A DNA stretch of 64,000 nucleotides from JBBIMS01 sp964531645 (GTDB lineage: Bacteria > Acidobacteriota > Aminicenantia > JBFLYD01 > JBBIMS01), in the NCBI GenBank assembly GCA_964531645.1, contig CAZHEF010000002.1, positions 1 to 64,000 on the forward strand, written 5' to 3'. The notes under the pieces are model-generated. The model had not been told where the DNA came from and made no database searches. It saw only the letters and a list, made by a program, of their open reading frames with translations. Below are positions 25,780-36,122 of the stretch, piece after piece. Every line of letters starts with the position of its first letter. Positions within the stretch are counted from its first letter, which is position 1. A program made the translations under genes and the position numbers.

Positions 25780-26930
25780 TCAATAATTATAAATCACCAT
25801 TAAAAGAAACCCTTTCCCTGCAAAGAAATTTTCATCATTTTTTTTGTAAATTCTGAATTCTTCAGGGTTTGCAAAAACCATTAGATTTATTGACCATCTA
25901 TCATATGCCCTCTGCCAGCGGGCGAAACTATAAATATCTTTATTCTTTTTGTCATAAAAAATCATTCCTGATAGATTGTCAAGAAGAAAGAGAGGATAGG
26001 AAAGGAAAAGAGCAAAAAATCTTGCTGAATATGGAGATAAAATTCGGGAAAAAGGCTTTTTAGAAGACTCAGTAAAAAAATACTCTGTAAGAAAATGAAT
26101 TCCGTTCCCGATGGAGAAGGTATAGTCCATCCCAGCAGTAAAACTTCTCTGCCAGGGATAGAGGAAATTTGAGGTTCTTTGATTAGTAAAGACTGCTTCA
26201 AACCAGAGACCGATACCTATGTCCCATTTGCCATCTATAGCATATCTTTCTTCCGGGAAAGTGAAATTTTCGCTGGAAAGCGAAGAGTTTAAGAAAAGAT
26301 TTTCAGGTAGAGTGTTTTTAAGAAAAACAGCTTTACGGTGATGGAATGAAAAGGCAAATTCTCCTTTTCGCGCTGGAATTTGGGCTCTGAATCCTAACTC
26401 AGGCTTATCTTTCTCTGATGGAAAAATCTCCCACCCTTTTGGACCCTTATTTTTATAGAGAATCCAGAACCACAAATTTGTTTCTTTTGAGATAAATGTT
26501 TTAAGAAGCAGGGAGCGGACTCCATCCGTAAGTTGAATCGGGTCTCTGGGGTCAATTCTATAAAACCACATGAGAGGACGGAGCAGTGAGGCAGACCCAA
26601 AGCTTATTTTCTGTAACCCTAACTTTGCCTCAAAGCGGGATGATGAATATTTTAAACTCAATCGGTATGGTTTAATTTTACTTGTAAAACTTTTTTCAGA
26701 TGATTGAAAGGTGAAAGTTCCAAAGGTATTGATAAAAAATTCTCCTTCAATGAATTTTGAACCGGAAAAATTATGAGAAAATGAAAAATCTGGAAGGAAC
26801 CTGATTCCAAGCTGGGTGTAAGAGTCTTCTGATTTCGAATGAGTAAGCCAGAGCGCAACTAATCCGCGATTTTCGAGTTTAATTGATGGAAAAAGGGAAT
26901 GAGATAATAGAAAAAAAGATTAAAAAACAT
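25780..26930 (-). pseudogene. Outer-membrane beta-barrel protein gene with a homopolymer frameshift
   Basis: The gene reads from ATG 26930 into a run of seven T (26911-26917). One more T there would join the start to a long open frame ending at 25780. The restored N-terminus (MFFNLFFLLSHSLFPSIKLENRG) is a convincing signal peptide. The body, about 380 residues, is rich in alternating aromatic/polar strands (for example LRPLMWFYRIDPRDPIQLTDG) and ends in an aromatic residue (IYNY), as barrel proteins do. It resembles uncharacterised outer-membrane barrels; no transport substrate can be named. The defect could be real decay, phase variation or a sequencing indel. No other stop interrupts the remaining frame, which argues for recent or artefactual loss. 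Confidence 0.7.
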
Positions 26931-27137
26931 GAATAAAGAACTTTTCCAATAAAAGAAATAGAATAACTCATAAGTTATTTTATTGTGAAAGCTTTGTTTT
27001 TTCAAAAAATAAAATCCATTTCAAAGCCAAAGTTCAAAATGGAATGAAATGTTCGCACACTAAAATCTGTGGATTTTCTTCTCTTTTTTTATTCAACTCT
27101 TAGCTGTCAGCGAAAAACTAAGATTACAAAAGAAAAT

Positions 27138-28988
27138 TTACTTTTTCAGAAGATAGTCTATACTTTTGAGAAGAATTGATGGAGTAAATGGCTTTTGCAA
27201 AAAATTAACATTCTCTCTTTCAAAAATATGATTGATTTTATTGGAAGGATAGCCTGAAATAAAAATTATCTTTATTTTAGGTAAAATCTTTAGAACTTCT
27301 TTTGCAGTTTCAAAACCATTCTTTTTAGGAAGAACAATGTCCGATATTAGAAGGACAAATTCTTTAATCTCTTTTGCTTTTTTTATTCCCTCCTCACCAT
27401 CAGAAGCTGTTAAAACTTCGTACCCTGAGGATTCAAGGACATCCTTTATGAACTCAAGAACTTCAGGTTCATCCTCGATTACCAGTATTTTCTCTCTCCC
27501 TTTTCTAAATACTTTCTCTTCTTTCTCTCTTTTTAAGAGATGGTTTATCTTTCCTTCAGATGCAGGTATAAAAAGAGTGAAACTTGTCCCCTTCCCTGGT
27601 TTGCTCTCAACATTTATATGACCTCCAGATTGCTTTACTATTCCGTAGACAATTGAGAGCCCAATACCTGAGCCCTTCTCTTTTGTGGAGAAAAAAGGCT
27701 CAAATATTCTACCAATTATCTCTTCTGGTATTCCTGTCCCGGTATCAGAAACCTTTATTACTGCATATTTTCCAGGCTTTGCCTCAGGATTTAATTTGCA
27801 GTCAGATTCCTTAAGCTCATCATTGTTTGTGGTTATTGTGAGGAGTCCTCCCTCAGGCATTGCATCCCTTGCATTGAGAGCAAGATTCAAAATTACCTGT
27901 TCCATCTGACTTGGGTCAGCTCTTACGCAGGCCACTTCAGGATTAAGAAAAAGGTCAACTTTAATTTTTTCTCCGAGTGTTCTTGATAAAAATTTACCGA
28001 CCTTATGAATTAGTGTGTTGGGATTAAAACTCGTCTCTGAAATACTTCTACTCCTGCTGAAAGTAAGAAGCTGATTTGTTAGACCCGCAGCCTTTTCTGC
28101 ACTTTCAAATATAAGTCTCAATTTTTCATGGTTTGGGTCCTCAGGTTTTAACTTTCTCAGAAGGATTTCAGCATTCCCCAGAATTATTGTAAGGAGATTG
28201 TTGAAATCGTGGGCTATACCTCCTGCGAGTCTTCCAAGGGCTTCCATTTTTTGAAATTCTCTTAATTTTTCATCAATTTTCTTATGTTCTGTCATATTCC
28301 TGATTGTTCCTCTGTAAGCGGCTGTTTTCCCCTCCGCATCCTTTAAAACATTGGCAGTTATCGAAACATCCAGCAGCCTTCCATCTTTAGTTTTAAGGGC
28401 TAACTCGTAATCTCTTACCGAGCCATCCTCTTCAATGGCTCTTTGGAAATTCTTCCTGTCCTCCAGATTTAAATAATGATTTTTAACATTGGATTCGAGA
28501 AAATTCTCTCTTGACTTATATCCGAAAAGTTCAACTCCAGCAGGGTTTATATAAAGAACTTTACCTTCAGGAGTGGTTATATACATGGGCTCAGCTGATT
28601 CTTCAAAAAAGGAATAGAACTTGCCAAAAAGAGAGAATATCTCATCAATGGCATTATCTATTAGATCCGTTTCCTGAATAGTTCCAATATATATTTTTTC
28701 CCCTTTATACCTTGCAAGATTTTTGGATATTTTTACATTTACCCTTCTTTTACCATTTTTATGCAAAAGGGAAATCTCTGACTCAAATTTCTCTTTTTTC
28801 TCTTCAATCAGGGACTTACAAATTTCTTTGAATTTTTCGCTATCTTCAGGTGGGATAAGTTTCTTTATTTTCAGTCCCTTAATTTCTTCCATTCTATATC
28901 CAATAAGATTACAAAAATCCCGACTTGCATAAACAATCCTATCTTCCTTAATTATAAACATCCCAATAGGAACTTCCTTTAATTTCAT
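27138..28988 (-). CDS. Hybrid PAS sensor histidine kinase with receiver domain
   Basis: A soluble kinase of 616 residues. The start at ATG 28988 is preferred over one 81 bases upstream because AAAAAGGAG precedes it, while the upstream ATG has no ribosome-binding site. Order: PAS (about residues 5-105), second PAS (125-245), HisKA with the phospho-accepting histidine near 260 in GGIAHDFNNLL, HATPase with NARDAMPEGG, DTGTGIPEE and GSGIGLSIVYGI, then a receiver domain from about 500 with the phospho-acceptor in LLISDIVLP. No membrane segment is seen, so it senses a cytoplasmic signal. No partner regulator is adjacent. Confidence 0.92.
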   Translation of the reverse strand: MKLKEVPIGMFIIKEDRIVYASRDFCNLIGYRMEEIKGLKIKKLIPPEDSEKFKEICKSLIEEKKEKFESEISLLHKNGKRRVNVKISKNLARYKGEKIYIGTIQETDLIDNAIDEIFSLFGKFYSFFEESAEPMYITTPEGKVLYINPAGVELFGYKSRENFLESNVKNHYLNLEDRKNFQRAIEEDGSVRDYELALKTKDGRLLDVSITANVLKDAEGKTAAYRGTIRNMTEHKKIDEKLREFQKMEALGRLAGGIAHDFNNLLTIILGNAEILLRKLKPEDPNHEKLRLIFESAEKAAGLTNQLLTFSRSRSISETSFNPNTLIHKVGKFLSRTLGEKIKVDLFLNPEVACVRADPSQMEQVILNLALNARDAMPEGGLLTITTNNDELKESDCKLNPEAKPGKYAVIKVSDTGTGIPEEIIGRIFEPFFSTKEKGSGIGLSIVYGIVKQSGGHINVESKPGKGTSFTLFIPASEGKINHLLKREKEEKVFRKGREKILVIEDEPEVLEFIKDVLESSGYEVLTASDGEEGIKKAKEIKEFVLLISDIVLPKKNGFETAKEVLKILPKIKIIFISGYPSNKINHIFERENVNFLQKPFTPSILLKSIDYLLKK

Positions 28989-29231
28989 TTTAAACTCCTT
29001 TTTAAACCTCTCCTTCGATGGAAATGGAAAAAATGGAAACTTTATATTAATAATGAACTCCTTTTTCATTATAACACAGAAATCAAAAACAATCTCTTTT
29101 CCTGAGGTGATTGTAAATTAGGTAATGTCCAGATCTTTGTGTCTTGGCAGAAAAAAATTGGGGAAGGAAGAGGAGATTTTCGAGACTTTTGCACAGGTGT
29201 AAGCTAAAGAGTTCGTTCTGATATACCCTTT

Positions 29232-30134
29232 TTATCTTCTTATCTTTTGAGGATATGTTCTTTCGTCTATAAGGTCTTTGATTTTACCCTTTGCAATTTC
29301 GAGATCCTGAGTATGGGTTACACCAAACCAGAGGGAGGAGGTAGGGATAACCTTTACTTTGATTTGATTCTTTTTAACGATTTTCCCAATTAACTCAGGA
29401 AGCAGGAACTCGGCATCGCTATCTTTCCCTTTTTCTCTCAAAAAGTCTTCAAAGCCAGATTCGATAAAATCAAATAATGATGGAGAGAATCCAAAAAGGT
29501 TCATTGACACCTCTTCTTCACCACTAAGCTTAATTATCTCAGAACCTCTGTAGGCAAGTATTTTATTTCCCTTTTTCTCTATTTTTTGTAGCTCAGTAAG
29601 ATTTAAAAGATAAGAATTTTCATCGATTTCACACACTGCTCTTGAGACATGTCCGTGGGGCGAAAGGGTTTCCTTGAGTTTATAGGAAATTAAAATATTT
29701 TCATTTTCTGGATTGGAGAGCTTTTTAAAAACAAGATTTATAGCCTCAAAACCATAAAAATCATCGGCATTTATAACAGCAAAGGGAGAATTCACAATAT
29801 TTTTGCAAACGAGGAGAGCATGGGCTGTTCCCCATGGTTTTTCCCTTGGTGAGTAAGATATATCTGGTGGCAAAAATGAATCAATTTCCTGGAAGGCATA
29901 TTTAACCTCTATTCTCTTCTCCCAGTAATTGCCAACAATTTTTCTGAAATCCTCTTCAATTTCCTTTCTGATGACAAAAACGACCCTTGAAAACCCTGCT
30001 CTTATTGCATCGTATATTGAATAGTCAAGAATTACCTCTCCAGAAGGTCCAACGGGTTTTATTTGTTTTAACCCTCCAAATCTTCTCCCTACACCAGCTG
30101 AAAGAATTACAAGAGATAATTTATTTTCTCGCAT
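29232..30134 (-). CDS. Sugar-phosphate nucleotidyltransferase-like protein
   Basis: A 300-residue NTP-transferase fold protein. It begins LSLVILSAGVGRRFGGLKQIKPVG, the nucleotide-binding GxGxRFG...K signature, followed by PWGTAHALLVCKN and the metal-binding INADDFYG motif. The family makes NDP-sugars or similar activated compounds from a sugar phosphate and NTP. The substrate is unknown and no sugar pathway genes are adjacent. The gap to the hybrid kinase contains nothing recognisable. Confidence 0.8.
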   Translation of the reverse strand: MRENKLSLVILSAGVGRRFGGLKQIKPVGPSGEVILDYSIYDAIRAGFSRVVFVIRKEIEEDFRKIVGNYWEKRIEVKYAFQEIDSFLPPDISYSPREKPWGTAHALLVCKNIVNSPFAVINADDFYGFEAINLVFKKLSNPENENILISYKLKETLSPHGHVSRAVCEIDENSYLLNLTELQKIEKKGNKILAYRGSEIIKLSGEEEVSMNLFGFSPSLFDFIESGFEDFLREKGKDSDAEFLLPELIGKIVKKNQIKVKVIPTSSLWFGVTHTQDLEIAKGKIKDLIDERTYPQKIRR

Positions 30135-30256
30135 AAAAGTTAGTTTAAATTTTAACTTAATTTCAAAATGAAGTGCAACAAAGTTTTTTATTTTATCTTC
30201 ACACTGAAATTTTTAAATTTTCTCTTTTATGTGTTATTATTGTTATTGGAGGTAAA

Positions 30257-30730
30257 ATGAAAAGAATAATTTCAGTATTTTTTATCCCCTTCCTTTTTCT
30301 CTTTATACTCGCTTGCAGTAAAACAGAGACAACGACATCTCTTTTAATTAGTGTTGAAGACTCTTTGCTTGCAAGAACCGGACCCGATGGTAATCTGGTC
30401 CGAGTAGATAATGATGTTTTCAAAAGAGGCGAGAGAGTTAATCTTGTATTATTGAATGTTGGTAAGTTCAAAAAAGGCGATGACGGAAAACACTGGTTCG
30501 ATATTGATTTGGAAGTAACAGGTCCGAAGGGCGAGGTTGTTCTCTCCGAAAAAGGATTACTTGGTGAAAAGGGACATGTTTTTCTGCCCAATGATACTGC
30601 TGGATCTCCCTATGGAATTTTCTCAACAACAGAAGGACTTGAGCCAGGAATCTATAAAATGAAACTTACAATCTACGACCGGATTGGAAAAGGGAAAGCA
30701 AGCGTAGTCAAATCCTTCACCCTTGAATAA
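30257..30730 (+). CDS. Putative lipoprotein of unknown function
   Basis: The start is ATG 30257, preceded by GGAGG; an in-frame upstream codon has no ribosome-binding site. The 157-residue product begins MKRIISVFFIPFLFLFILAC, a type II signal peptide with lipobox LAC, so the mature protein should be lipid-anchored at the cysteine. The remainder is a single beta-rich domain with a repeated DGxxG/PKGE pattern (RTGPDGNLVRVDNDVFKRGE) and a C-terminus ending VKSFTLE that resembles an immunoglobulin-like edge strand. I do not recognise a named family. A small exported protein follows after 53 bases. Confidence 0.7.
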   Translation: MKRIISVFFIPFLFLFILACSKTETTTSLLISVEDSLLARTGPDGNLVRVDNDVFKRGERVNLVLLNVGKFKKGDDGKHWFDIDLEVTGPKGEVVLSEKGLLGEKGHVFLPNDTAGSPYGIFSTTEGLEPGIYKMKLTIYDRIGKGKASVVKSFTLE

Positions 30731-30783
30731 TTAAAATTAGTCTATAACTCCGCTCCAGAAATGCTATAAAAAAGGAGTCAAAA

Positions 30784-31269
30784 ATGAGAAAAAATTTAAA
30801 GAAATGTTTTTGTCCCTTGTTTCTAATTTTAATATTTTCCATTCTTTCAATACCTGCCTTTTCAGGGGAATTTAAGATTTATCCAGGTTCAAAACTGGAT
30901 GAGAATATAACTAAAGAAGCAAATGATTTAGCTTCTCAGATAGGAATGAAAGTGAAAGCTTCCATTTACATAACATCTGATTCCTTTGAAAAGGTATATG
31001 CTTTCTACAAGGGTATTTCCACAGAATACAAAATGCCTGAGAATAAGGAGAAATTGATCATGACAGTGGATGGGAAGAAATATTCTGTGAAAGAAGCATA
31101 TTTTATTTTTGATGATGCAAAGGAGCTCATTAGTTCAAAACTTTGGATTAAAATTCAGAGACCTTTCATAGGTAGCATGGAAGACATGGAAATAAATAGA
31201 AACACAGGAGAAATTACCTTTAAAAATGTTCGCGATTTAACAGTAATTTCAGTTTCGGATAGCAGATAA
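30784..31269 (+). CDS. Small exported protein of unknown function
   Basis: A 161-residue protein with a cleavable signal peptide (MRKNLKKCFCPLFLILIF through about residue 27, cleavage after AFSG). The mature domain starts EFKIYPGSKLDENITKEAND and includes a segment (YITSDSFEKVYAFYKGIS) typical of small periplasmic alpha/beta domains seen in hypothetical proteins. No catalytic motif is visible. GGAG precedes its ATG. It is probably co-transcribed with the upstream lipoprotein and ends before a hairpin terminator. Confidence 0.65.
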   Translation: MRKNLKKCFCPLFLILIFSILSIPAFSGEFKIYPGSKLDENITKEANDLASQIGMKVKASIYITSDSFEKVYAFYKGISTEYKMPENKEKLIMTVDGKKYSVKEAYFIFDDAKELISSKLWIKIQRPFIGSMEDMEINRNTGEITFKNVRDLTVISVSDSR

Positions 31270-31275
31270 TTTACT

Positions 31276-31305
31276 GACTCTTCTTCTTCATACGAGAGTC
31301 TTTTT
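31276..31305 (+). terminator. Candidate Rho-independent terminator between convergent genes
   Basis: GACTCT (31276-31281) pairs with AGAGTC (31295-31300), with a 13-base loop, and is followed by five T. It lies just after the stop of the small exported gene and in the convergent gap before the GH31 gene. The stem is short and the loop large, so strength is uncertain. Confidence 0.5.
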
Positions 31306-31314
31306 CAATTAGAC

Positions 31315-33912
31315 TTATTGGTGCATGACACTCTCAACATGGGAAAGAGCTCGGGAGACTATCTCTTCCCCTGCTTCCTTTAATTTTCTGACATCTTCAA
31401 TTGCCACCGGTAAAGTCTTCTCAAATTCAATCAGTTCAATCTTTGTATTTTGAGGGTTTATTTCAATCCTGTTCCCAGTTTGAAACGCTTCAATAAGAGA
31501 ATCGGGAGACCATTCCTTTGGCCAGATGGTATTTAAAAGGAACATTCCCCTTTTCAGACGGTTTATCTTTCCAGGAAATCCATTCATAATATTAATAAAA
31601 TCTTTATTATCTTTTTGGAGCTCTATTTCTATTTCAATCTTTTCCCTAACACTGAACTTTGGAAGGGCTATTGTTAACATTAATTTGTTCCCATCGTATC
31701 TCCATGTCATATCCTTCTCTTCATTGCTGTAAATTACTTCTTTTCCATTGCATAGAATTTTCTCAGGAGGTAAAATCAGTGGAACTCTTATCTCATAGCC
31801 TCTTCTCTCAAGCATTCCCGGAAATTCTCCCACTGCTGGAGATATCTCTATTTTTATTTTATCCGGGTCTTCCCAATAATTTCTTGCTCTTTGCCATGTG
31901 AACTTATTTTTCTTGTATCCGAGAGTATTTCCCTCATCCTCATATATTTCCATTTCACCGGATTCATAGGGGAAAACCATGAAGATCAAAAGATCAACAG
32001 GCTTTTCTCCTGTATACCTAATTTTTGGTTGCATTGGAATTATTGAACCCGCCCTCACATAAACAGGGATCTCGTCAATGGAGAAATTCCTTTCAAAAAC
32101 TCCAGGACCTTCAAGGATTGAGCCTGTAAACCATTCAACCCACTTACCTTCTGGAAGCCATATTTTCTTTTTTGAAAGCATTGATTTAGAATCCTCAGGG
32201 GATGTGATGGGTGCAACCAGGATTTTATCTCCGAACATATACTGATCCTTGAAAGAATATGCTTCTTCCTTTTCTGGATAATCATAATACATCGGTCTGC
32301 AAAGGGAAATTCCTGTATCATAGGCTTTTCGGGCGTAAGTATAAATATAGGGGATGAGGGCATATCTGAGTAAAAAGGCATCCCTCATGACAAGGAAGTA
32401 ATCTACAGGGTACGCCCAAATCCTTCTCTCAGCCTCTGGGTTCTTTGTTGTATGGGTTCTTAAAATTGGGCTGAAAACCCCAAATTGTATCCATCTTGTG
32501 TAAAGCTCAGGAGAAACTTTACCCGGCATATGTCCTCCAATATCGTGACTCCAGTATCCGTAAAGAACATTGGAGGCAGTAGCTGTAAAATATGGCTGGA
32601 AAGCTAAAGAAGCCCAGACAGAAATTGTGTCCCCAGAAAATCCTATCTGATAGCGATGATTACCGAGTCCGCCCCATCTATGGAATAGAATAGGTCTTTT
32701 CCCTCTCCTTTCCATATCAGTAAAATGAACATAGTTCAGCCACCATGTGGGATTCAAGTTGGGAATCTTTGTGATATGTTGCTGTTGCCAATCAAGCCAC
32801 CAGAAATCAACCCCCTGCTCTTCAAGGGGATAATGGAGAATCTTTAAATAATTGATTGCAAAGTTTTTGTTAGCTATATCAAAGGGAACATATTTTTTCG
32901 TTGATGGGTCAATTCCCATTGCCCTTGCCATCTCAGTATACTTCTCCTCATGAGGCTGAACCCCTGATGCAGGATGAAGATTCAGTGGGGTCTTGAGCCC
33001 TTTCTTCTCACACCATGATAGAAACTCTTCTGGCTCAGGAAAAAGAATCCTGTTCCATGTATATCCTGTCCATCCTAACATATGTCCCGCCTGATCAAGA
33101 ATTTTTTTGTCCCATCTCAGTCCAAAAGTCAGATGCCAGTCCATATCAATGACAAGAACATCAAGGGGAACATCATGGATTTCGAACTCTTTCACCAATT
33201 GCTTGAATTCTTGATCTGAGTATGCCCAGTATCTTGACCACCATGCTCCAAAGGCGAATCTCGGAGGAAGGGGGATTTTTCCAGCAACAAGGGTGAAATC
33301 ATGAAGAGCTTTTTTGTAATCATGTCCATATCCAAAGAAATACCAGTCCTGATATTCTCCTTTTTGTCTCGGAACCACCCAGTGCCATTCTGAACTGTCA
33401 AAAAGAGGGCGAGCAGTATCATCAACTAAAACCCAACCATCCCTTGAAATAAGTCCGGGTTCAAGCTCTGTTTCGCCTTCAACTCCGTCAAGGGTTCTTA
33501 TTGTTCCTTTAAGATTTCCTTTGTCCTCCATTTCAGGATGCCATACCACTTTCTTTTCATTTAAGAAAAATTCAATTGTAAGATTATCCTTCCTAAATTT
33601 TCCATTCCCGAGCTTATACCTGAGAAAGAGCTTTTCGGTGTTAATGTATAACCAGCCATCCTTTTTAAAAACTTTGAATTCAGGAACAGGCAAATTTCTT
33701 CTGATAAAGACAAGGGATGCGGAATCCTCAAATTTTTTGTTTTTTGACCATTCCATCCTTATAAGCTGAGGAGTAAGAACAGTAAATCTGACTTCTCCCT
33801 CCCTCACAACTGCTCTGGGATTTGCAACTGGGTCATGTTCATCGGGAGAAAAAGGAAATGAATTAAAAACAAAAACAAAAAAAACAATCAAAAATGAAAT
33901 AAATCTTTTCAT
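31315..33912 (-). CDS. Exported family GH31 glycoside hydrolase
   Basis: An 865-residue protein with a signal peptide (MKRFISFLIVFFVFVF). An N-terminal beta-sandwich precedes the (beta/alpha)8 catalytic domain from about residue 215 (PRFAFGAWWSRYWAYSD). The likely nucleophile is Asp374 in WWLDWQ, the acid/base Asp428 in FSGDT, and VIDMDWH near 254 lies in the barrel. C-terminal beta domains follow (DKILVAPITSP, VPVYVRAGSIIPM-like). GH31 enzymes remove alpha-glucosyl, alpha-xylosyl, alpha-galactosyl or sulfoquinovosyl units; specificity cannot be read here. The start overlaps the upstream glycosidase stop by 4 bases. Confidence 0.9.
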   Translation of the reverse strand: MKRFISFLIVFFVFVFNSFPFSPDEHDPVANPRAVVREGEVRFTVLTPQLIRMEWSKNKKFEDSASLVFIRRNLPVPEFKVFKKDGWLYINTEKLFLRYKLGNGKFRKDNLTIEFFLNEKKVVWHPEMEDKGNLKGTIRTLDGVEGETELEPGLISRDGWVLVDDTARPLFDSSEWHWVVPRQKGEYQDWYFFGYGHDYKKALHDFTLVAGKIPLPPRFAFGAWWSRYWAYSDQEFKQLVKEFEIHDVPLDVLVIDMDWHLTFGLRWDKKILDQAGHMLGWTGYTWNRILFPEPEEFLSWCEKKGLKTPLNLHPASGVQPHEEKYTEMARAMGIDPSTKKYVPFDIANKNFAINYLKILHYPLEEQGVDFWWLDWQQQHITKIPNLNPTWWLNYVHFTDMERRGKRPILFHRWGGLGNHRYQIGFSGDTISVWASLAFQPYFTATASNVLYGYWSHDIGGHMPGKVSPELYTRWIQFGVFSPILRTHTTKNPEAERRIWAYPVDYFLVMRDAFLLRYALIPYIYTYARKAYDTGISLCRPMYYDYPEKEEAYSFKDQYMFGDKILVAPITSPEDSKSMLSKKKIWLPEGKWVEWFTGSILEGPGVFERNFSIDEIPVYVRAGSIIPMQPKIRYTGEKPVDLLIFMVFPYESGEMEIYEDEGNTLGYKKNKFTWQRARNYWEDPDKIKIEISPAVGEFPGMLERRGYEIRVPLILPPEKILCNGKEVIYSNEEKDMTWRYDGNKLMLTIALPKFSVREKIEIEIELQKDNKDFINIMNGFPGKINRLKRGMFLLNTIWPKEWSPDSLIEAFQTGNRIEINPQNTKIELIEFEKTLPVAIEDVRKLKEAGEEIVSRALSHVESVMHQ

Positions 33913-36107
33913 TTTCTATCCCTCCCAATTTTTGAATAATCAAAATAAATTCTTTTAAGATTCGGGACATTTACCATCTTCTTTCCATCAACATAAAGAG
34001 TAAACCCTTCATCTCCATCTTTGTAATGATCCTTACCATCAGGTTTATCCCATACAATTGTTAAATTATGGTTATGATAGGGTAGGTTATCCAGACAGAA
34101 GTATCCCCATTTGTTCTCTGGAATAAGAGGATCAATCTCAATAATTGTGTCATTTCTCGGAACAAGCCCCACTAAATACTGAATAACCATATCATTGTAA
34201 GTGGAATGATTGTAATCCCTGTGTCCATACCATTCTCCTGTCTCACCATTGTAAAACTCAGCAGTGTATGGAAAATCATAATTAAAATCTTTAAACTGGA
34301 CTTTTGTAAAAGACTCGAGGAGATTGAAAAGAGTATTTTTAGTGACATAGTTTTGATTGTAATTTCTGAGGGTGTTTGCAAGAGCTGAAATTACTATGCT
34401 ATTGGCGTGGGGCCAGGTTGGTCCATTCCAGTAGCAAACAGTTACCCTTTCCACATCAGTTCCTGAATTATTCTGAACACCCCATACATTTGTCTGGGAA
34501 TAGGCAGGGCAAGATTTTGCAGTTGAAGCGGGAGGAAAGGGTGTCCAGAACTCCTTGTCAAACTGAAGATATTCCCATGCTTTTACATGCTTTTTTGAAT
34601 CCATTGGTGGAAGATTAAAATAAAAGGGATAAAAACCTATAATCTCTTTAACAAATGCTTTTTCATTATCCTTTGCCCTTAAACTATAGAAGAAATGGGT
34701 CCTATTATCCCACATATTTGAAAGGAGAGATTTCTTAATTTTTTCTGCAATTTCAAGATATATTTTTGATTTTTCAATATCTCCAATCTCTTTAAAGACA
34801 AGGGAAGTTGCTAAAGCATTTCCGTAATTGTAGCTTGTTAGGTCAACTCTCTCAAGAACCTCAGGCTTGTTAATATCATAACCAGAAAAGAAAAAGAAGG
34901 AAGGTTGCCACTCCATACCAGTTGCAAAGTGGTCATATACCTCAAGGAGATAATCTTTGTCTCTATCGCATTCTTTCAACCATCCTTCAACATTCTTTCC
35001 CATTTTCTCCACGACTTTCTTTAAAAAATCTTTATCCTTTCTGACTAAATAAGAATCCCATATTGCGGAAGTTATCCATTCTGTATAGTATCCATCTCCA
35101 AGAAGGAATGGAGCAACAAAATTTCTATAAATTCCATTTTCGTTTATATTTTCAACAAAATTTAAAATGTAACCCTGATAATATTTTTGAGAATGGAGCC
35201 ATCGTGCTTCCCTTATAACATGGGGAGCTCCATAACTTATTGTGTTTGCATACCAGGAAGACCGCCACCTGCCTTCAGAAAATGTTGGATATTTTAAGAA
35301 TCCAATGTTTGTTTCTGATAGATTTTTTTTAAGGAGATAGTATCTATGATACCACATTTTTCTGAACCATTTGTCGTGGCAATCAAAATAAGGAACCTCT
35401 GACTTGAACCAACCAATAAAATCTTTGATATGGTCATTCAAAGGTTCTTCTTTTGCAAGAAAATCTTCAAGTTTCTTCTCGCAATTAGAAGGGTCGAGAG
35501 CAAATGCCATTCCAATCCTGAATTCTTTCTCCTCTCCGCTATTTATAATTCCTTCAAAATATATTCCATTGGGATAAAACTTGTTGTAACCGGCCATCTT
35601 TGCTCTTACATAGACATGGATGCCGTGGTAAAACTGCTCAAATCCAAATATTTCATCCATTATTTTTATAAATCCTGTCTCTGAAGTAGCAACAACACGA
35701 ATATTTTTATCTTCGGGTGATTTATTTTTTATTTTCAAAATGGAGACAAGAATATCTTCTCCAGTTATAAATTTCACCCCTTCAACAAATATTCCTGAAA
35801 AATCTCCCTCCATCTTTACATGGCTCGGATAGGAAGTTGCATTCTTTATTTTTACTCTCTCATTACCTACTGCTACATATAGATCATAGGCTTTGATATT
35901 TGTTAAAAGATAAAAATGGACGCTATCAGGAAACCCCCATCCCTGAGGAGATGTAGCCCAGAGATATTTTCCCGTTGAGCCAAAGGGAACCTCGCTGTTG
36001 TATGGTCTTTTCAACATTTCATCAATATCAAAATCATCAGGTTTAAGAATTACAGGCTGGGAAAAGAGACTCAATGATAGAACTAATAATAAAAATAGAA
36101 TTAGCAT
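33909..36107 (-). CDS. Exported alpha/alpha-barrel glycosidase (MGH1-like)
   Basis: A 732-residue protein with a signal peptide (MLILFLLLVLSLSLFSQ). The N-terminal domain is beta-sandwich-like, and the C-terminal part is a six-hairpin toroid resembling trehalase, GH63 and mannosylglycerate hydrolase-type glycosidases. Characteristic segments are TEWITSAIWDSYLV, HFATGMEWQPSF, CYWNGPTWPHANSIV and GEWYGHRDYNHSTYND. Candidate catalytic acids lie in these, but cannot be assigned safely. Substrate unknown. It overlaps the GH31 gene by 4 bases (ATGA), so the two glycosidases are coupled and likely act on the same exported glycan. Confidence 0.8.
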   Translation of the reverse strand: MLILFLLLVLSLSLFSQPVILKPDDFDIDEMLKRPYNSEVPFGSTGKYLWATSPQGWGFPDSVHFYLLTNIKAYDLYVAVGNERVKIKNATSYPSHVKMEGDFSGIFVEGVKFITGEDILVSILKIKNKSPEDKNIRVVATSETGFIKIMDEIFGFEQFYHGIHVYVRAKMAGYNKFYPNGIYFEGIINSGEEKEFRIGMAFALDPSNCEKKLEDFLAKEEPLNDHIKDFIGWFKSEVPYFDCHDKWFRKMWYHRYYLLKKNLSETNIGFLKYPTFSEGRWRSSWYANTISYGAPHVIREARWLHSQKYYQGYILNFVENINENGIYRNFVAPFLLGDGYYTEWITSAIWDSYLVRKDKDFLKKVVEKMGKNVEGWLKECDRDKDYLLEVYDHFATGMEWQPSFFFFSGYDINKPEVLERVDLTSYNYGNALATSLVFKEIGDIEKSKIYLEIAEKIKKSLLSNMWDNRTHFFYSLRAKDNEKAFVKEIIGFYPFYFNLPPMDSKKHVKAWEYLQFDKEFWTPFPPASTAKSCPAYSQTNVWGVQNNSGTDVERVTVCYWNGPTWPHANSIVISALANTLRNYNQNYVTKNTLFNLLESFTKVQFKDFNYDFPYTAEFYNGETGEWYGHRDYNHSTYNDMVIQYLVGLVPRNDTIIEIDPLIPENKWGYFCLDNLPYHNHNLTIVWDKPDGKDHYKDGDEGFTLYVDGKKMVNVPNLKRIYFDYSKIGRDRK

Positions 36108-36122
36108 CTTTACCTCCCTACT

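Noticed and set aside
29150..29190. A TGGCAG...TTGGGG element that looks like a sigma-54 promoter
   Set aside because: The spacing and the -12 element do not fit the TGGCAC-N5-TTGC consensus.
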